Shown here piece after piece: positions 28,415-36,532 of a DNA stretch of 42,018 bases. Both the position numbers and the translations under genes were made by a program. The notes below the pieces were generated by a model. It was not told the DNA's origin and searched no databases. It saw only the letters and a program-made list of their open reading frames with translations. Each line of letters opens with the position of its first letter. Position 1 is the stretch's first letter. The stretch comes from Deltaproteobacteria bacterium (GTDB lineage: Bacteria > Desulfobacterota > Syntrophia > Syntrophales > Smithellaceae): contig JAKLGV010000025.1 in the NCBI GenBank assembly GCA_022710585.1, forward strand, positions 1 through 42,018, in the 5' to 3' direction.

Positions 28415-29347
28415 TTAATTGCCGGACTTTAGCGTGTCAGGCTTGCTATTGTTGATAGTAACCGGCGCCTGTGGATCCTGTGTCCATTCCTGCATCGATC
28501 CGACATAGAGGCGGACGTTTGTATATCCCAAAATCTGCTTCATAAGATATGACCAGATCGGACAGCACTGGCCGGTGTCGCAATATGTGATGATAGCCTG
28601 GTTGCGATCTTGTCCGGCGGCAGCTTCAACGATGGCAGTCAGTTCTTTTTTGGTCTTGAAGGTTTTGTCTGCATTAAAAGCGCAGGAGGTCGGCATATTA
28701 AGCGCCCCGGGTATGTGTCCCGCTTTGGCTACACAATCCATCTTCTTTTCTCCGGTGAAGAATTCACGTTCACGGACATCCAGAAGAACCAGTTTCCCGG
28801 TTTTTTCTTTGAGATAATCTTTGCCGGCAAATACTTCGCCTGCGTAATTCCCCTTGAAGTTACTTGCCTTGCGATGTTCAATCTTTTCAGAGAGAGGCTT
28901 TTTTTCTTTAATCCATTTGTTTATTCCGCCGTCCAGCAGGGCGACATTTTCGATACCGGCATATTGCAATGTGCAGGCAACCCGGGCGCTTTGATAACTC
29001 AGACGGGGCGTATCCATACAACCTGCAACAACAATCCAGTTGTCATAGCCAATGCCCATGTAACTGATTGTGTCATCAATATCATCTTTTTCCGGAAGTG
29101 AGCCGAACAATCCGTCTTTCTGGTAGGCCCAGGCACGGTAAAAAGCGCTCAGCGCACCGGGAATATGTCCTTCACGGTAATCTTCAACACGGCGGACATC
29201 CAGAACAATCAGTTTGGGATTTTTCAAGTTTGCCAGAAGCCAGTCGGTGGAGACGATAGGCGCTATGTCACGGGTCTGGCCGATGAACGGAAATATAAAT
29301 ATAAATAACAGGCAAAAGAATATTCCGGATACAATATTTTTTTTCAT
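28415..29347 (-). CDS. Second exported two-domain rhodanese
   Basis: A 310-residue exported protein, paralogous to the rhodanese at 21210: both begin with [SA]PI[LV]STDxL, followed by V[IL]DxR+VEDYxxGHIPGAL. The signal peptide is IVSGIFFCLLFIFIFPFIGQ. The C-terminal active loop is TYCDTGQCCPIW, and here the N-terminal domain also keeps a Cys in VVAGCMDTPR. GGAGGTGGAAT selects the ATG at 29347 over one at 29410. It converges on ccsA, so it is near, but not in, the respiratory operon. Confidence 0.87.
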   Translation of the reverse strand: MKKNIVSGIFFCLLFIFIFPFIGQTRDIAPIVSTDWLLANLKNPKLIVLDVRRVEDYREGHIPGALSAFYRAWAYQKDGLFGSLPEKDDIDDTISYMGIGYDNWIVVAGCMDTPRLSYQSARVACTLQYAGIENVALLDGGINKWIKEKKPLSEKIEHRKASNFKGNYAGEVFAGKDYLKEKTGKLVLLDVREREFFTGEKKMDCVAKAGHIPGALNMPTSCAFNADKTFKTKKELTAIVEAAAGQDRNQAIITYCDTGQCCPIWSYLMKQILGYTNVRLYVGSMQEWTQDPQAPVTINNSKPDTLKSGN

Positions 29348-29482
29348 ATTCCACCTCCGGGTTTGAATCTGTTTTATGATATAAATTTCAATTTTTTTTA
29401 AATATATCACATTAATCAGAAAAAAGAACCAGTTGAATATTAATTCATTCCCGTGCGCGTTGTTGACATGATCGTATGCGTC

Positions 29483-30247
29483 TTACTTTAAATTGTTCCG
29501 CGTGATCTCACTGCCCGCTCCGAGGGCAATAAAATGATCACCGTATTCATTGGCGAAAATTGCGCGGGCGTTTTCACCGCTGCAATGGGAGGCGGCGGTA
29601 TAGCTTACTCCCGCTCTTTTAAATCGTGCAATTATTTTAAGAATCTCTTTATCCTCATGATCAAAAAGATGAAAACCACCCATGACAAGCGCGATCTCTT
29701 TGTCCGGCAAAACCTTCTTCGCGGTTTCTAAGATTTTGACAATACCCGGATGCGCGCAACCAGTGATAACAACAGTTCCTGCCGATGTTCGTAAAATCGC
29801 TCCCTGTTCGCGGACCGGACCTTTCAGATCTCCCGTGCTGTAAAGACCGGGGAGAATTTCCTCCGCTTTTTCGACTTCAATCAATTCTGCGCCGTAGCGC
29901 CTCATATCGTCCTTGAAACGGGCGGAAAAAGAACGCGGCACGCAAACAGGCAGATTGCGTTTCGCGTTCAGGATATAATAAATACCGCCGGTGTGATCCC
30001 AGTGCTGGTGAGAAATCATCATCAGGTCAATCCATGCCGGTTCAATGCCCAGTTTAGTCATGTTTTCCGAAAGAACAATGCCGTCGCCGCCGGTATCAAA
30101 GAGAATGTTCCTGCCTTCATGTCTAATCAGACAGGAAAATCCCCACGAAGCAACCAGATCATCACGTGTCGTGTAGTTATCGCAAATCATCGTAATCATT
30201 GGGTTTGATGAAGCACTTTTTAAAAGGGTTTTCGGCACACGATTCAT
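29483..30247 (-). CDS. Metallo-beta-lactamase-fold hydrolase
   Basis: A 254-residue cytoplasmic metallohydrolase. The metal-binding signature is SHQHWDHTGG near residues 79-88, with further ligands in TGCAHPG and GGFHLFDH, and a terminal SHCSG. This layout matches the small subfamily often annotated as 7,8-dihydropterin-6-yl-methyl-4-(beta-D-ribofuranosyl)aminobenzene 5'-phosphate synthase-like; the actual substrate is unknown. Its ATG overlaps the NifU-like stop. A related MBL protein lies at the right edge of the window. Confidence 0.85.
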   Translation of the reverse strand: MNRVPKTLLKSASSNPMITMICDNYTTRDDLVASWGFSCLIRHEGRNILFDTGGDGIVLSENMTKLGIEPAWIDLMMISHQHWDHTGGIYYILNAKRNLPVCVPRSFSARFKDDMRRYGAELIEVEKAEEILPGLYSTGDLKGPVREQGAILRTSAGTVVITGCAHPGIVKILETAKKVLPDKEIALVMGGFHLFDHEDKEILKIIARFKRAGVSYTAASHCSGENARAIFANEYGDHFIALGAGSEITRNNLK

Positions 30248-30687
30248 TTTTTCTTTCCTATCGCGTAATCCCGCAGGGCTTTATGAAATGTATTGGCCGC
30301 CAGCAGGGCGCAATGTTCCGAATCTTTCGGCATCCCGCCCAGATGGTCCAGAATCGAACTCTGGTTAATTCTGATGCATTCCCGAACCGTCTTACCCTTG
30401 GCCATCACCGTGGCTGCCGAACCTGCAGCATGGGATGTCACGCACCCGTCTGTCGTATAAGAAATATCCATGATTTTATCATTCCTGACTTTCAGGAACA
30501 TTTCCATGGTATCCCCGCAGGGGCCTTTGATCTTGGCATAGCCGTCGGGTATTTCCATCGTGCCACAATTTCTCGGATCATTTCCATAATCATAGACCCT
30601 TTCAGAAAGACCGCCTCTGATTTTCTCCATTAGAAGGTCAATCATTTCCTGTTTGATTTGTTCCTCTTTTTTATGATCCTCGTCCAT
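30244..30687 (-). CDS. NifU-like iron-sulfur scaffold domain protein
   Basis: A 147-residue protein of the IscU/NifU N-terminal family. Three cysteine positions typical of scaffolds appear (GPCGDTMEMFLKV, YTTDGCVTSHAAGSA, and SEHCALLAANTFHKAL). The NCGTMEIPDGYAKIKGPCG block belongs to the divergent form common in strict anaerobes. AAGGAGTTACAAC selects the ATG at 30687. It is coupled to the MBL gene and probably handles Fe-S or a related metal centre. Confidence 0.85.
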   Translation of the reverse strand: MDEDHKKEEQIKQEMIDLLMEKIRGGLSERVYDYGNDPRNCGTMEIPDGYAKIKGPCGDTMEMFLKVRNDKIMDISYTTDGCVTSHAAGSAATVMAKGKTVRECIRINQSSILDHLGGMPKDSEHCALLAANTFHKALRDYAIGKKK

Positions 30688-30760
30688 GTTGTAACTCCTT
30701 GTTTCCCATCGTTCGGTCAGCAGCGGATGTGTAAAAAAATCGGCGATTCTTATTTTGTCA

Positions 30761-31159
30761 TTACAGAATTTTTTTCCCGGCATCCGGCCCACTCTTGACG
30801 ATATACACAGCGGTGATTTTTCCCACAATGGCCGATTTCGGATTAAGCGTTTCCTTGATGCTGTGCACCCACTCGACATTTTGTCTGAATATTTCGCCGT
30901 CGGTGTGGATGGCAATGTCGGCCTTGATCTGGAAGCCGCCTTTGTCTCCCCACCAGGTTAAAGCTATCTTGGGATTTTCCAGTAAATTCTTCAGCGTTTT
31001 GCCGAAATACTGATCGGAGATAAGCAATGTCTCGTCATCCAGAAATTTTAACGCAGCGATAGGCACAACGTTAGGCGTTCCGTCCTTTGACGCTGTTGCC
31101 AAGAAGGCTATTTTTGTTCCTTTCAAACTTTCCTTAATCTCTTCGGTTACTTTAGCCAT
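30761..31159 (-). CDS. Pyridoxamine 5'-phosphate oxidase-family (FMN-binding) protein
   Basis: A 132-residue split-barrel flavin-binding protein. FLATASKDGTPNVVPIAALKFLDDETLLISD and the following FGKTLKNLLENPKIALTWW are characteristic of the PPOX/FMN-binding group used as small redox proteins in anaerobes. GGGAGAAATATTTC precedes the ATG at 31159; a longer frame to 31345 lies inside the neighbour. Cotranscribed with the SagB-like gene 13 bases upstream. Confidence 0.85.
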   Translation of the reverse strand: MAKVTEEIKESLKGTKIAFLATASKDGTPNVVPIAALKFLDDETLLISDQYFGKTLKNLLENPKIALTWWGDKGGFQIKADIAIHTDGEIFRQNVEWVHSIKETLNPKSAIVGKITAVYIVKSGPDAGKKIL

Positions 31160-31172
31160 GAAATATTTCTCC

Positions 31173-31937
31173 CTAGTCCTTTGGTTTTTTCCCGACAGAT
31201 GCAAGGTACACGGTAAATTCGTTTTCTCCGTCAACACGAAGCAGTTTGTCCATTGCTTCCTGATCATACGCCGCGATGGCACACGTACCCGCATCGATGG
31301 CCTCGCAGGCCAGATAAAGGTTCTGGCAGACATGACCGGCGTCAATGGCGATCACTTTATGCGCGGCAATATCATAGCGCCATTCCATCCGGTAGGGGAT
31401 GGCCGTCCAGATAAACGTCACCGCCGCGTCCCGGGGATAGGTTTGACCAAAAACCGCCTGCCATATTTTTTTGATCAGATTATCCTCTGTAAACTCGAAC
31501 AACAACTGATGTTCCACCGGCAGATAACGGTAAATTCCCTGCTCCAGCCCCTCGACCCGCAAAACGCAAAGATACGTTTCCAGGGCATGGCGGCATCCCG
31601 CGGAAGGCACCGTTCTCAGGGCATGCCCCTCGTCAATCTGCTTTTTGATTCCCTGGGTCGCCCACAGGAGAAAAGACAATTCCTCGATGGATAACGGCTG
31701 ACGGCCGTAAGACCGTCTGCTTTCACGCGCAGCGATGGCTGTTTTGAGGTGAATGTCGCCGATATGTTTCAGGCGATCCCATTTTACGAGATCAATAAGT
31801 TTGGCGTCCTTTGAATAGGGTTTCTCAACCGGTGGAGGATCCAGACCCCTGCTTTGATCCGTTTGGGAAAAATCAATGACCTTCCGGACACTGTCTTTGA
31901 GAAATAACCTGTAGGTTGTGATAAGATCGTTGTCCAT
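31173..31937 (-). CDS. SagB-type nitroreductase-family oxidoreductase
   Basis: A 254-residue flavoprotein. ARESRRSYGRQPLSIEELSFLLWATQG is the FMN-binding start of SagB-like nitroreductases, followed by RTVPSAGCRHALETYL and the closing SVGKKPKD. Unlike SagB in bacteriocin clusters there is no cyclodehydratase partner here, so a general redox role is more likely. Fifth-from-last gene of a six-gene minus-strand operon (33022 to 29483). Confidence 0.85.
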   Translation of the reverse strand: MDNDLITTYRLFLKDSVRKVIDFSQTDQSRGLDPPPVEKPYSKDAKLIDLVKWDRLKHIGDIHLKTAIAARESRRSYGRQPLSIEELSFLLWATQGIKKQIDEGHALRTVPSAGCRHALETYLCVLRVEGLEQGIYRYLPVEHQLLFEFTEDNLIKKIWQAVFGQTYPRDAAVTFIWTAIPYRMEWRYDIAAHKVIAIDAGHVCQNLYLACEAIDAGTCAIAAYDQEAMDKLLRVDGENEFTVYLASVGKKPKD

Positions 31938-31979
31938 TGTGGATGGTAAATTAGCACAAAACCAGGAATAATGTCCTGA

Positions 31980-32519
31980 TCATTTTTTCCTGATATCCAA
32001 ATCTTCTTCCCAGTGTAATTGTGAAAAATCTTCGGGGTTCATCCGCTGCAAAAACACCTTGCCGTTTAAATGATCATTTTCGTGCAGGATGACCCGCGCG
32101 TGAAACGGATGATCAATCTCATCAATATGTTCTTTGCCGTTCATATCCCAATATTTTATTTTCAAACCATCCGGTCTGGCGACTGCGCCATACACGGTTG
32201 CGTAAAAAACACTCAAACATCCTTCCGCGTAAACGTTGGATTTAGATGAAATCTCCAGAATTTCCGGATTGATGTACGCTTTCCAGCGAATGTCGGGCAA
32301 ATCGGGATCTTCTTTTGTCGGCTGAAGGTGAACGATGAAAACTTTTTTGGAAATTCCGATCTGAGGCGCCGCCAGGCCAACGCCGCTGTAATAATCCAGC
32401 GTTTCTTTTAACGTGTTGACGATTTTTACCGCTTCTTTGAGATCGGATATTTTATCGGACGCCCGGAAAAGCAACTCGCCTTCCGGGGTTCCTAATTGCT
32501 TTGGGAGAATAACAGCCAT
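31980..32519 (-). CDS. def: Peptide deformylase
   Basis: A 179-residue metalloenzyme that removes the formyl group from new proteins. Motif 1 GVGLAAPQIG, motif 2 EGCLSV and motif 3 HENDHLNG carry the metal ligands; motif 3 has Asn where HExDH usually has Phe/Leu/Tyr. GAGGAAAAG upstream selects the ATG at 32519 rather than 32561. It is not with fmt, as is usual, but inside an operon of redox genes, and it may be a second deformylase. Confidence 0.92.
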   Translation of the reverse strand: MAVILPKQLGTPEGELLFRASDKISDLKEAVKIVNTLKETLDYYSGVGLAAPQIGISKKVFIVHLQPTKEDPDLPDIRWKAYINPEILEISSKSNVYAEGCLSVFYATVYGAVARPDGLKIKYWDMNGKEHIDEIDHPFHARVILHENDHLNGKVFLQRMNPEDFSQLHWEEDLDIRKK

Positions 32520-32557
32520 AGTCTTTTCCTCGTGTCTGCAAAGTAAGATTTGAATAA

Positions 32558-33022
32558 TCAATCGTTGCGATTTAATTCATCATCTAACATATCGTATAAC
32601 AGTCCCGCCACATCACCAACGACTTTACAGCAGATGATTTTGTGATGCTTTCTTTCGGTGACTTCCGATTCCGTGACATGTTTCTTGAGCAAGTCGGAGC
32701 ACGTACTGGTGCCGTGAAGCGCTTTTATCTTTTTGTCTAGCTCGCGAACTTTCTGATAAGCGTCCAACTTGGTTTTCATGTCCTGAGGGCTAGTGTTACC
32801 GTACGCCAATCCCAGCACCATAAAACCGCCGGTAACGGCGCCGCACTTTTCCCGCAGCCGGCCCATGCCGCCGCCGAAGGTCGAAGCAATCCTTTTTGCC
32901 TTGTCCTCATCCATCCCGAAACGGTTGCAGAAAGCAAGTAAAACGGACTGCGAGCACGCATATCCCTCATCAAACAGGGACATGGCTTTATTAATGGCTT
33001 CTTGTTTGGACATGTATTTCAA
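32558..33022 (-). CDS. C_GCAxxG_C_C family redox protein
   Basis: A 154-residue protein with the family signature: ACSQSVLLAFCNRFG, then FGGGMGRLREKCGAVTGGFMVLG, then STCSDLL and IICCKVVGD. The family is common in anaerobes and its cysteines are thought to hold a metal or do redox work. The start may be the ATG at 33013 (MSKQEAI). First gene of the operon that continues to 29483. Confidence 0.88.
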   Translation of the reverse strand: MKYMSKQEAINKAMSLFDEGYACSQSVLLAFCNRFGMDEDKAKRIASTFGGGMGRLREKCGAVTGGFMVLGLAYGNTSPQDMKTKLDAYQKVRELDKKIKALHGTSTCSDLLKKHVTESEVTERKHHKIICCKVVGDVAGLLYDMLDDELNRND

Positions 33023-33175
33023 AAGTAGTCTGATACCCGGTCATTTTATTATCACAATTGATGATGACTTTTAGCATAAAAAGGTGAAATTGTGAATGCG
33101 CGATCAATCATTTGCTGCCATTCTGTTGTTTGCACAGATCATTAAAAATTCTGAATGCTCACGGTTAATCGGTGC

Positions 33176-33206
33176 TTGACAGATTTTGACCAATTATTGT
33201 AGTCAT
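33176..33206 (+). promoter_or_regulatory. Probable citrate synthase promoter
   Basis: TTGACA at 33176-33181 with a TAGTCA/T -10 18 bases on. The leader to the TTG start at 33256 is about 45 bases. Confidence 0.45.
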
Positions 33207-33255
33207 TGCACCGTGGAAAGAAGAGCGAATAAATTCAACCCGAGGAGTTAAAAAA

Positions 33256-34542
33256 TTGGATAAAGCAACCCTGACCTATAAAGACCGCACAGTGGATTTT
33301 CAGATTATTGAAGGTTCTGAGGGAGAAAAGGCAATTGATATCAACTCTCTCAGGCAGGCAACCAATCTCATCACATTGGATGTCGGTTTTCAGAATACCG
33401 GATCATGCACATCCGCGATTACCTATATTGATGGCGATAAAGGCATTTTGCGCTACCGGGGCATTCCAATCGAAGAGCTTGCCGAAAAGGCCAGCTTCTC
33501 AGAAGTAGCCTATTTGTTGATTTACGGCAATCTCCCGACCAGGGAGCAGCAAAATCTTTTTTCGCAGCGGCTCACGCAAAACTCCATGATGCACGAAGAA
33601 ATGCTGCGTTTCTTCGATGGCTTCCCGCCCACGGCCCATCCGATGGCTATGCTGGTGACCATGGTCAACGCTCTGTCCGTTTATTACACGGATTATTATG
33701 TTCAGGATTTTCAGTCGGAAAATTTCGATATCATGGCTGCTTCACTGCTCTCCAGAATCCGCACGATTGCCGCTTACTCTTATAAACACAGCATCGGACA
33801 GCCGCATGTCTATCCTAAACGTGATCTAAAATATGCTTCGAACTTTCTGTATATGATGTTTGACAGTCCCATCAATCCTTATATTCCGGATCCGGATATT
33901 GAAAGAGCACTCTCCGTGCTGTTGATTCTGCATGCCGACCATGAGCAGAATTGCAGCACCTCCACCGTCAGACTGGTTGGATCCAGCATGGTCAATCTCT
34001 ACGCGTCAATCTGCGCCGGCATCTGCGCGCTCTGGGGCCCCCTCCATGGCGGCGCCAATCAGAAAGTGATCGAAATGCTTGAAGAAATTAAAAATGACAA
34101 CCTGTCTATCAAGCAGTGCATCGAATCGGCGAAAGACAAAAACAGCAAATTCCGTCTTTTCGGGTTTGGCCACCGGATTTATAAAAACTACGACCCGCGA
34201 TCCTTAATATTGAAAAATTATTGCCAAACCATTTTTAAGAAATTCAATTATGATGATACACTTATTAATATTGCTATGGAACTGGAAGAAGCAGCCCTAA
34301 AAGACGACTTTTTTATCGAGCGTAAATTATATCCGAACGTCGATTTTTACAGCGGCATTCTTTACCGGATGATTGGCATTCCGACCAACATGTTCACGGT
34401 CATGTTCGCTATCGGAAGACTGCCGGGCATGATTGCCCAGTGGAAAGAAATGCATGACTCCGTGCCGTTGAAAATCGGGAGACCACGACAGATTTACACC
34501 GGCAGCGCTTTGCGGCATTACATCCCTCCGGATGAGCGCTGA
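33256..34542 (+). CDS. gltA: Citrate synthase (Si-type)
   Basis: A 428-residue enzyme that condenses acetyl-CoA and oxaloacetate. Catalytic landmarks are LLILHADHEQNCSTSTVR, GPLHGGANQKVIEML with the first active His, GFGHRIYKNYDPRS with the second, and VDFYSGILYRMIGIP with the Asp. The C-terminal arginine region GRPRQIYTG is intact. GAGGAG eight bases before a TTG at 33256 sets the start. Many relatives use Re-citrate synthase, so a Si-type enzyme here is worth noting. It is monocistronic. Confidence 0.96.
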   Translation: MDKATLTYKDRTVDFQIIEGSEGEKAIDINSLRQATNLITLDVGFQNTGSCTSAITYIDGDKGILRYRGIPIEELAEKASFSEVAYLLIYGNLPTREQQNLFSQRLTQNSMMHEEMLRFFDGFPPTAHPMAMLVTMVNALSVYYTDYYVQDFQSENFDIMAASLLSRIRTIAAYSYKHSIGQPHVYPKRDLKYASNFLYMMFDSPINPYIPDPDIERALSVLLILHADHEQNCSTSTVRLVGSSMVNLYASICAGICALWGPLHGGANQKVIEMLEEIKNDNLSIKQCIESAKDKNSKFRLFGFGHRIYKNYDPRSLILKNYCQTIFKKFNYDDTLINIAMELEEAALKDDFFIERKLYPNVDFYSGILYRMIGIPTNMFTVMFAIGRLPGMIAQWKEMHDSVPLKIGRPRQIYTGSALRHYIPPDER

Positions 34543-34635
34543 AGATCAAAAGGTTTGTCATTTCGGGGATAGAAGGGAGGAGAAGTCTTCACCATATCCA
34601 GTTGATAAAAATTTCTCACTCTGTACGAAATCACA

Positions 34636-35589
34636 TTACCTCAAAGAACCGTTCCCCCCAGAAATAAATTCAAGGTTTCTTTTCAGACCTTTAAATTTGG
34701 TCCTTTTCACGGCGGAGCCTTTAAAAAATCTGTTGAATTGTTCCTCATCCATGCGGTACCAGTTGGCGCGGGTCATTTCCAGCAACTCAGGAACAGGATC
34801 AAAATCCTTCTCCTGATGCACGACGGCTTTGTGATTCCAGGGACAGATGTCCTGACAGATATCACAGCCGAACACCCGGCATGCGAACTTACCCTCAAAT
34901 TCCATTGGAATGTTCGATTGGTTTTCAATCGTGAGATACGCAATGCACCGTCTTGCATCAAGCACACGCGGAGCGACAATGGCCTGCGTGGGACAGGCAT
35001 CTATGCATAGCGTGCAATTGCCGCAGGATGCGATAACGGCTTTATCATAGTGCAGGGGAATATTCACGATAAGCGTTCCGATAAAACAAAAAGAACCGAC
35101 CTGCGGAGAAATCAGACACGTGTTTTTCCCTATCCAGCCCAAGCCCGCGCGGACAGCCCACGCTTTCTGCAGTACCGGTGCCGAGTCAACAAAAAACCTG
35201 CCGCTCACCGGCGCGATATCGGAATGAATGTAATTCAACAGGTGCTTGAGCTTTTTTCTGACAACATCGTGATAATCTTTTCCGAAGGCGTATTTCGCGA
35301 GAACCGGCGCTTCGGGATCGGCTTGCGTTTTGGCCGGATAGTAGTTCAAAAGAACGGAAATAACCGAGAGGGCGCCTTCGACCAGCTTTGCCGGATCAGA
35401 ACGTTTTTCAGTATGTTTTTCCATGTAAGCCATGCCGGCGTGATAATGGCGCGCGAGCCAGTCATTCAGATAAACGGCGTCTTCCTGGAGCGCTTCCACG
35501 CGCGCAATGCCGCAGCCATCGAATCCGAGTTTACGGGCTTCTGCTTTAATCAAGGATGATTGATTGAATAAATTTTCTATAATCTTCAT
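34636..35589 (-). CDS. queG: Epoxyqueuosine reductase QueG
   Basis: A 317-residue cobalamin-dependent enzyme for the last step of queuosine synthesis in tRNA. The N-terminal cobalamin-binding region (GFDGCGIARVEALQ) is followed by two 4Fe-4S motifs: CGNCTLCIDACPTQAI, and CDICQDICPWNHK. RRCIAYLTIENQ between them is diagnostic. I prefer the ATG at 35589; another start at 35607 adds six residues. Convergent with citrate synthase. Confidence 0.93.
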   Translation of the reverse strand: MKIIENLFNQSSLIKAEARKLGFDGCGIARVEALQEDAVYLNDWLARHYHAGMAYMEKHTEKRSDPAKLVEGALSVISVLLNYYPAKTQADPEAPVLAKYAFGKDYHDVVRKKLKHLLNYIHSDIAPVSGRFFVDSAPVLQKAWAVRAGLGWIGKNTCLISPQVGSFCFIGTLIVNIPLHYDKAVIASCGNCTLCIDACPTQAIVAPRVLDARRCIAYLTIENQSNIPMEFEGKFACRVFGCDICQDICPWNHKAVVHQEKDFDPVPELLEMTRANWYRMDEEQFNRFFKGSAVKRTKFKGLKRNLEFISGGNGSLR

Positions 35590-35906
35590 TATCAAGAATC
35601 CTATCACGGCAATCCCGCATCACGCAACGTAGAACATCAAGCCGTAAAAGGGGCAAGAGCGGTCAAATCTTTGCTCTTGACATTTCGGCTCGCCATTGAC
35701 GTGATGATCACAAAGCAACGAAAGATATTAATAAATCACGCATCATTCTTTATGCTGTCATCGCTGTATTTTTATTGCTCTGCGGTATCGGATTTTATTT
35801 CTCGTGATAAATAATTGTTCCGCATAAAAGTGGTTTTGATAGGGCGCGGCTTGGAACCGCGCCCTGGTTGGAACCGCAATGGGACGATCAGTGAGGCAGC
35901 CGCTGC
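35590..35906. other. Intergenic region of about 317 bases
   Basis: No start-bearing gene is visible. A frame at about 35708-35809 encodes a lone hydrophobic helix (RIILYAVIAVFLLLCGIGFY) but has a TGA and no start codon before it, so it looks like a remnant. The intrinsic terminator at 35842-35864 ends the redox operon from the right. Confidence 0.5.
35842..35864 (-). terminator. Hairpin terminating the selenoprotein redox operon
   Basis: GGGCGCGG (35842-35849) pairs with CCGCGCCC (35857-35864) around a seven-base loop, 42 bases after the stop of the lipoprotein peroxiredoxin gene. The following run (TATCAAAACC on the minus strand) is a poor T tract, so it may be a pause or Rho-assisted site. 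Confidence 0.55.
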
Positions 35907-36455
35907 TTATTTTATCTGACGGTCGATTTCGTTGATCAGCGTCTGGGTCTGATTGGGAAGCATATCAATTAATCCCATATCCTTTTTGTAAATAACATTC
36001 ATCTTCTGATCAATAATCAGATAAACGCGCTTCGAAAAAGGCAGCAGCCAGTGATCCGCGTCATACATTTTGGCGACCTTGCCTTTTTCATCCACGAGCA
36101 GGGTCATGTTTTTTAAGCCGCGCTTGGCGATAAACTTGCGGTGCGATTCGGCTGAATCGCGAGACAATCCGATAACTTTCACTTTTCTTGCTTCGTATTT
36201 TTCAATGTTTTGTTGAAACTCAACAAACTGGCGTATTCAGACGCCGGTGTCGTCTTTAGGGTAAAAGGCCAGGACCACGGCGCGATAGTCTTTGACCGCA
36301 TCACTGAATTTCCATAATTTGCCGTTCTGATCCGCGAGCGTAAAGTCAGGAGCTATTTGACTGGACGCGGAAGGCGTTGCTTTGACATCGGCTCCCGCGC
36401 AGGCTGATATTATGAAAAGAAAAATGAAAATAAACAATGTCGAAATACGTTTCAT
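35907..36455 (-). CDS. Selenocysteine-containing lipoprotein peroxiredoxin (Bcp/AhpC-TSA type)
   Basis: A 182-residue protein if the TGA at 36239-36237 is read as selenocysteine. The frame is open on both sides: 72 residues before and 109 after. The peroxidatic site reads FYPKDDTGVU, where the family has Cys (YPKDDTxxC). A lipobox FIISAC at residues 14-19 after a hydrophobic leader shows that it is a lipoprotein. After U73 there is no cysteine at all, so it is a 1-Sec enzyme needing an external reductant. A hairpin follows the UGA by nine bases (see SECIS). AGGAGGA precedes the ATG. Last gene of the redox operon. Confidence 0.88.
36209..36227 (-). other. Candidate SECIS hairpin of the lipoprotein peroxiredoxin
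   Basis: On the mRNA UUUGUUGA and UCAACAAA pair perfectly (8 bp) around a GUU loop, starting nine bases after the UGA. Bacterial SECIS hairpins have a short G/U-containing apical loop about 16-37 bases after the UGA, and this loop sits at about 18-20. Confidence 0.75.
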
Positions 36456-36532
36456 CTTAAATCCTCCTGTGAAAAAATGATGCAGCGGGCAGACTTGTCG
36501 GAAAAGCTGCCCGCCGTTGATTTGAGGAAAGG

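Noticed and set aside
35708..35809. A frame that encodes a single hydrophobic helix between queG and the peroxiredoxin gene
   Set aside because: There is a TGA and no start codon or ribosome site before it; it is more likely a remnant or chance than a fourth selenoprotein, and no SECIS-like hairpin was seen.
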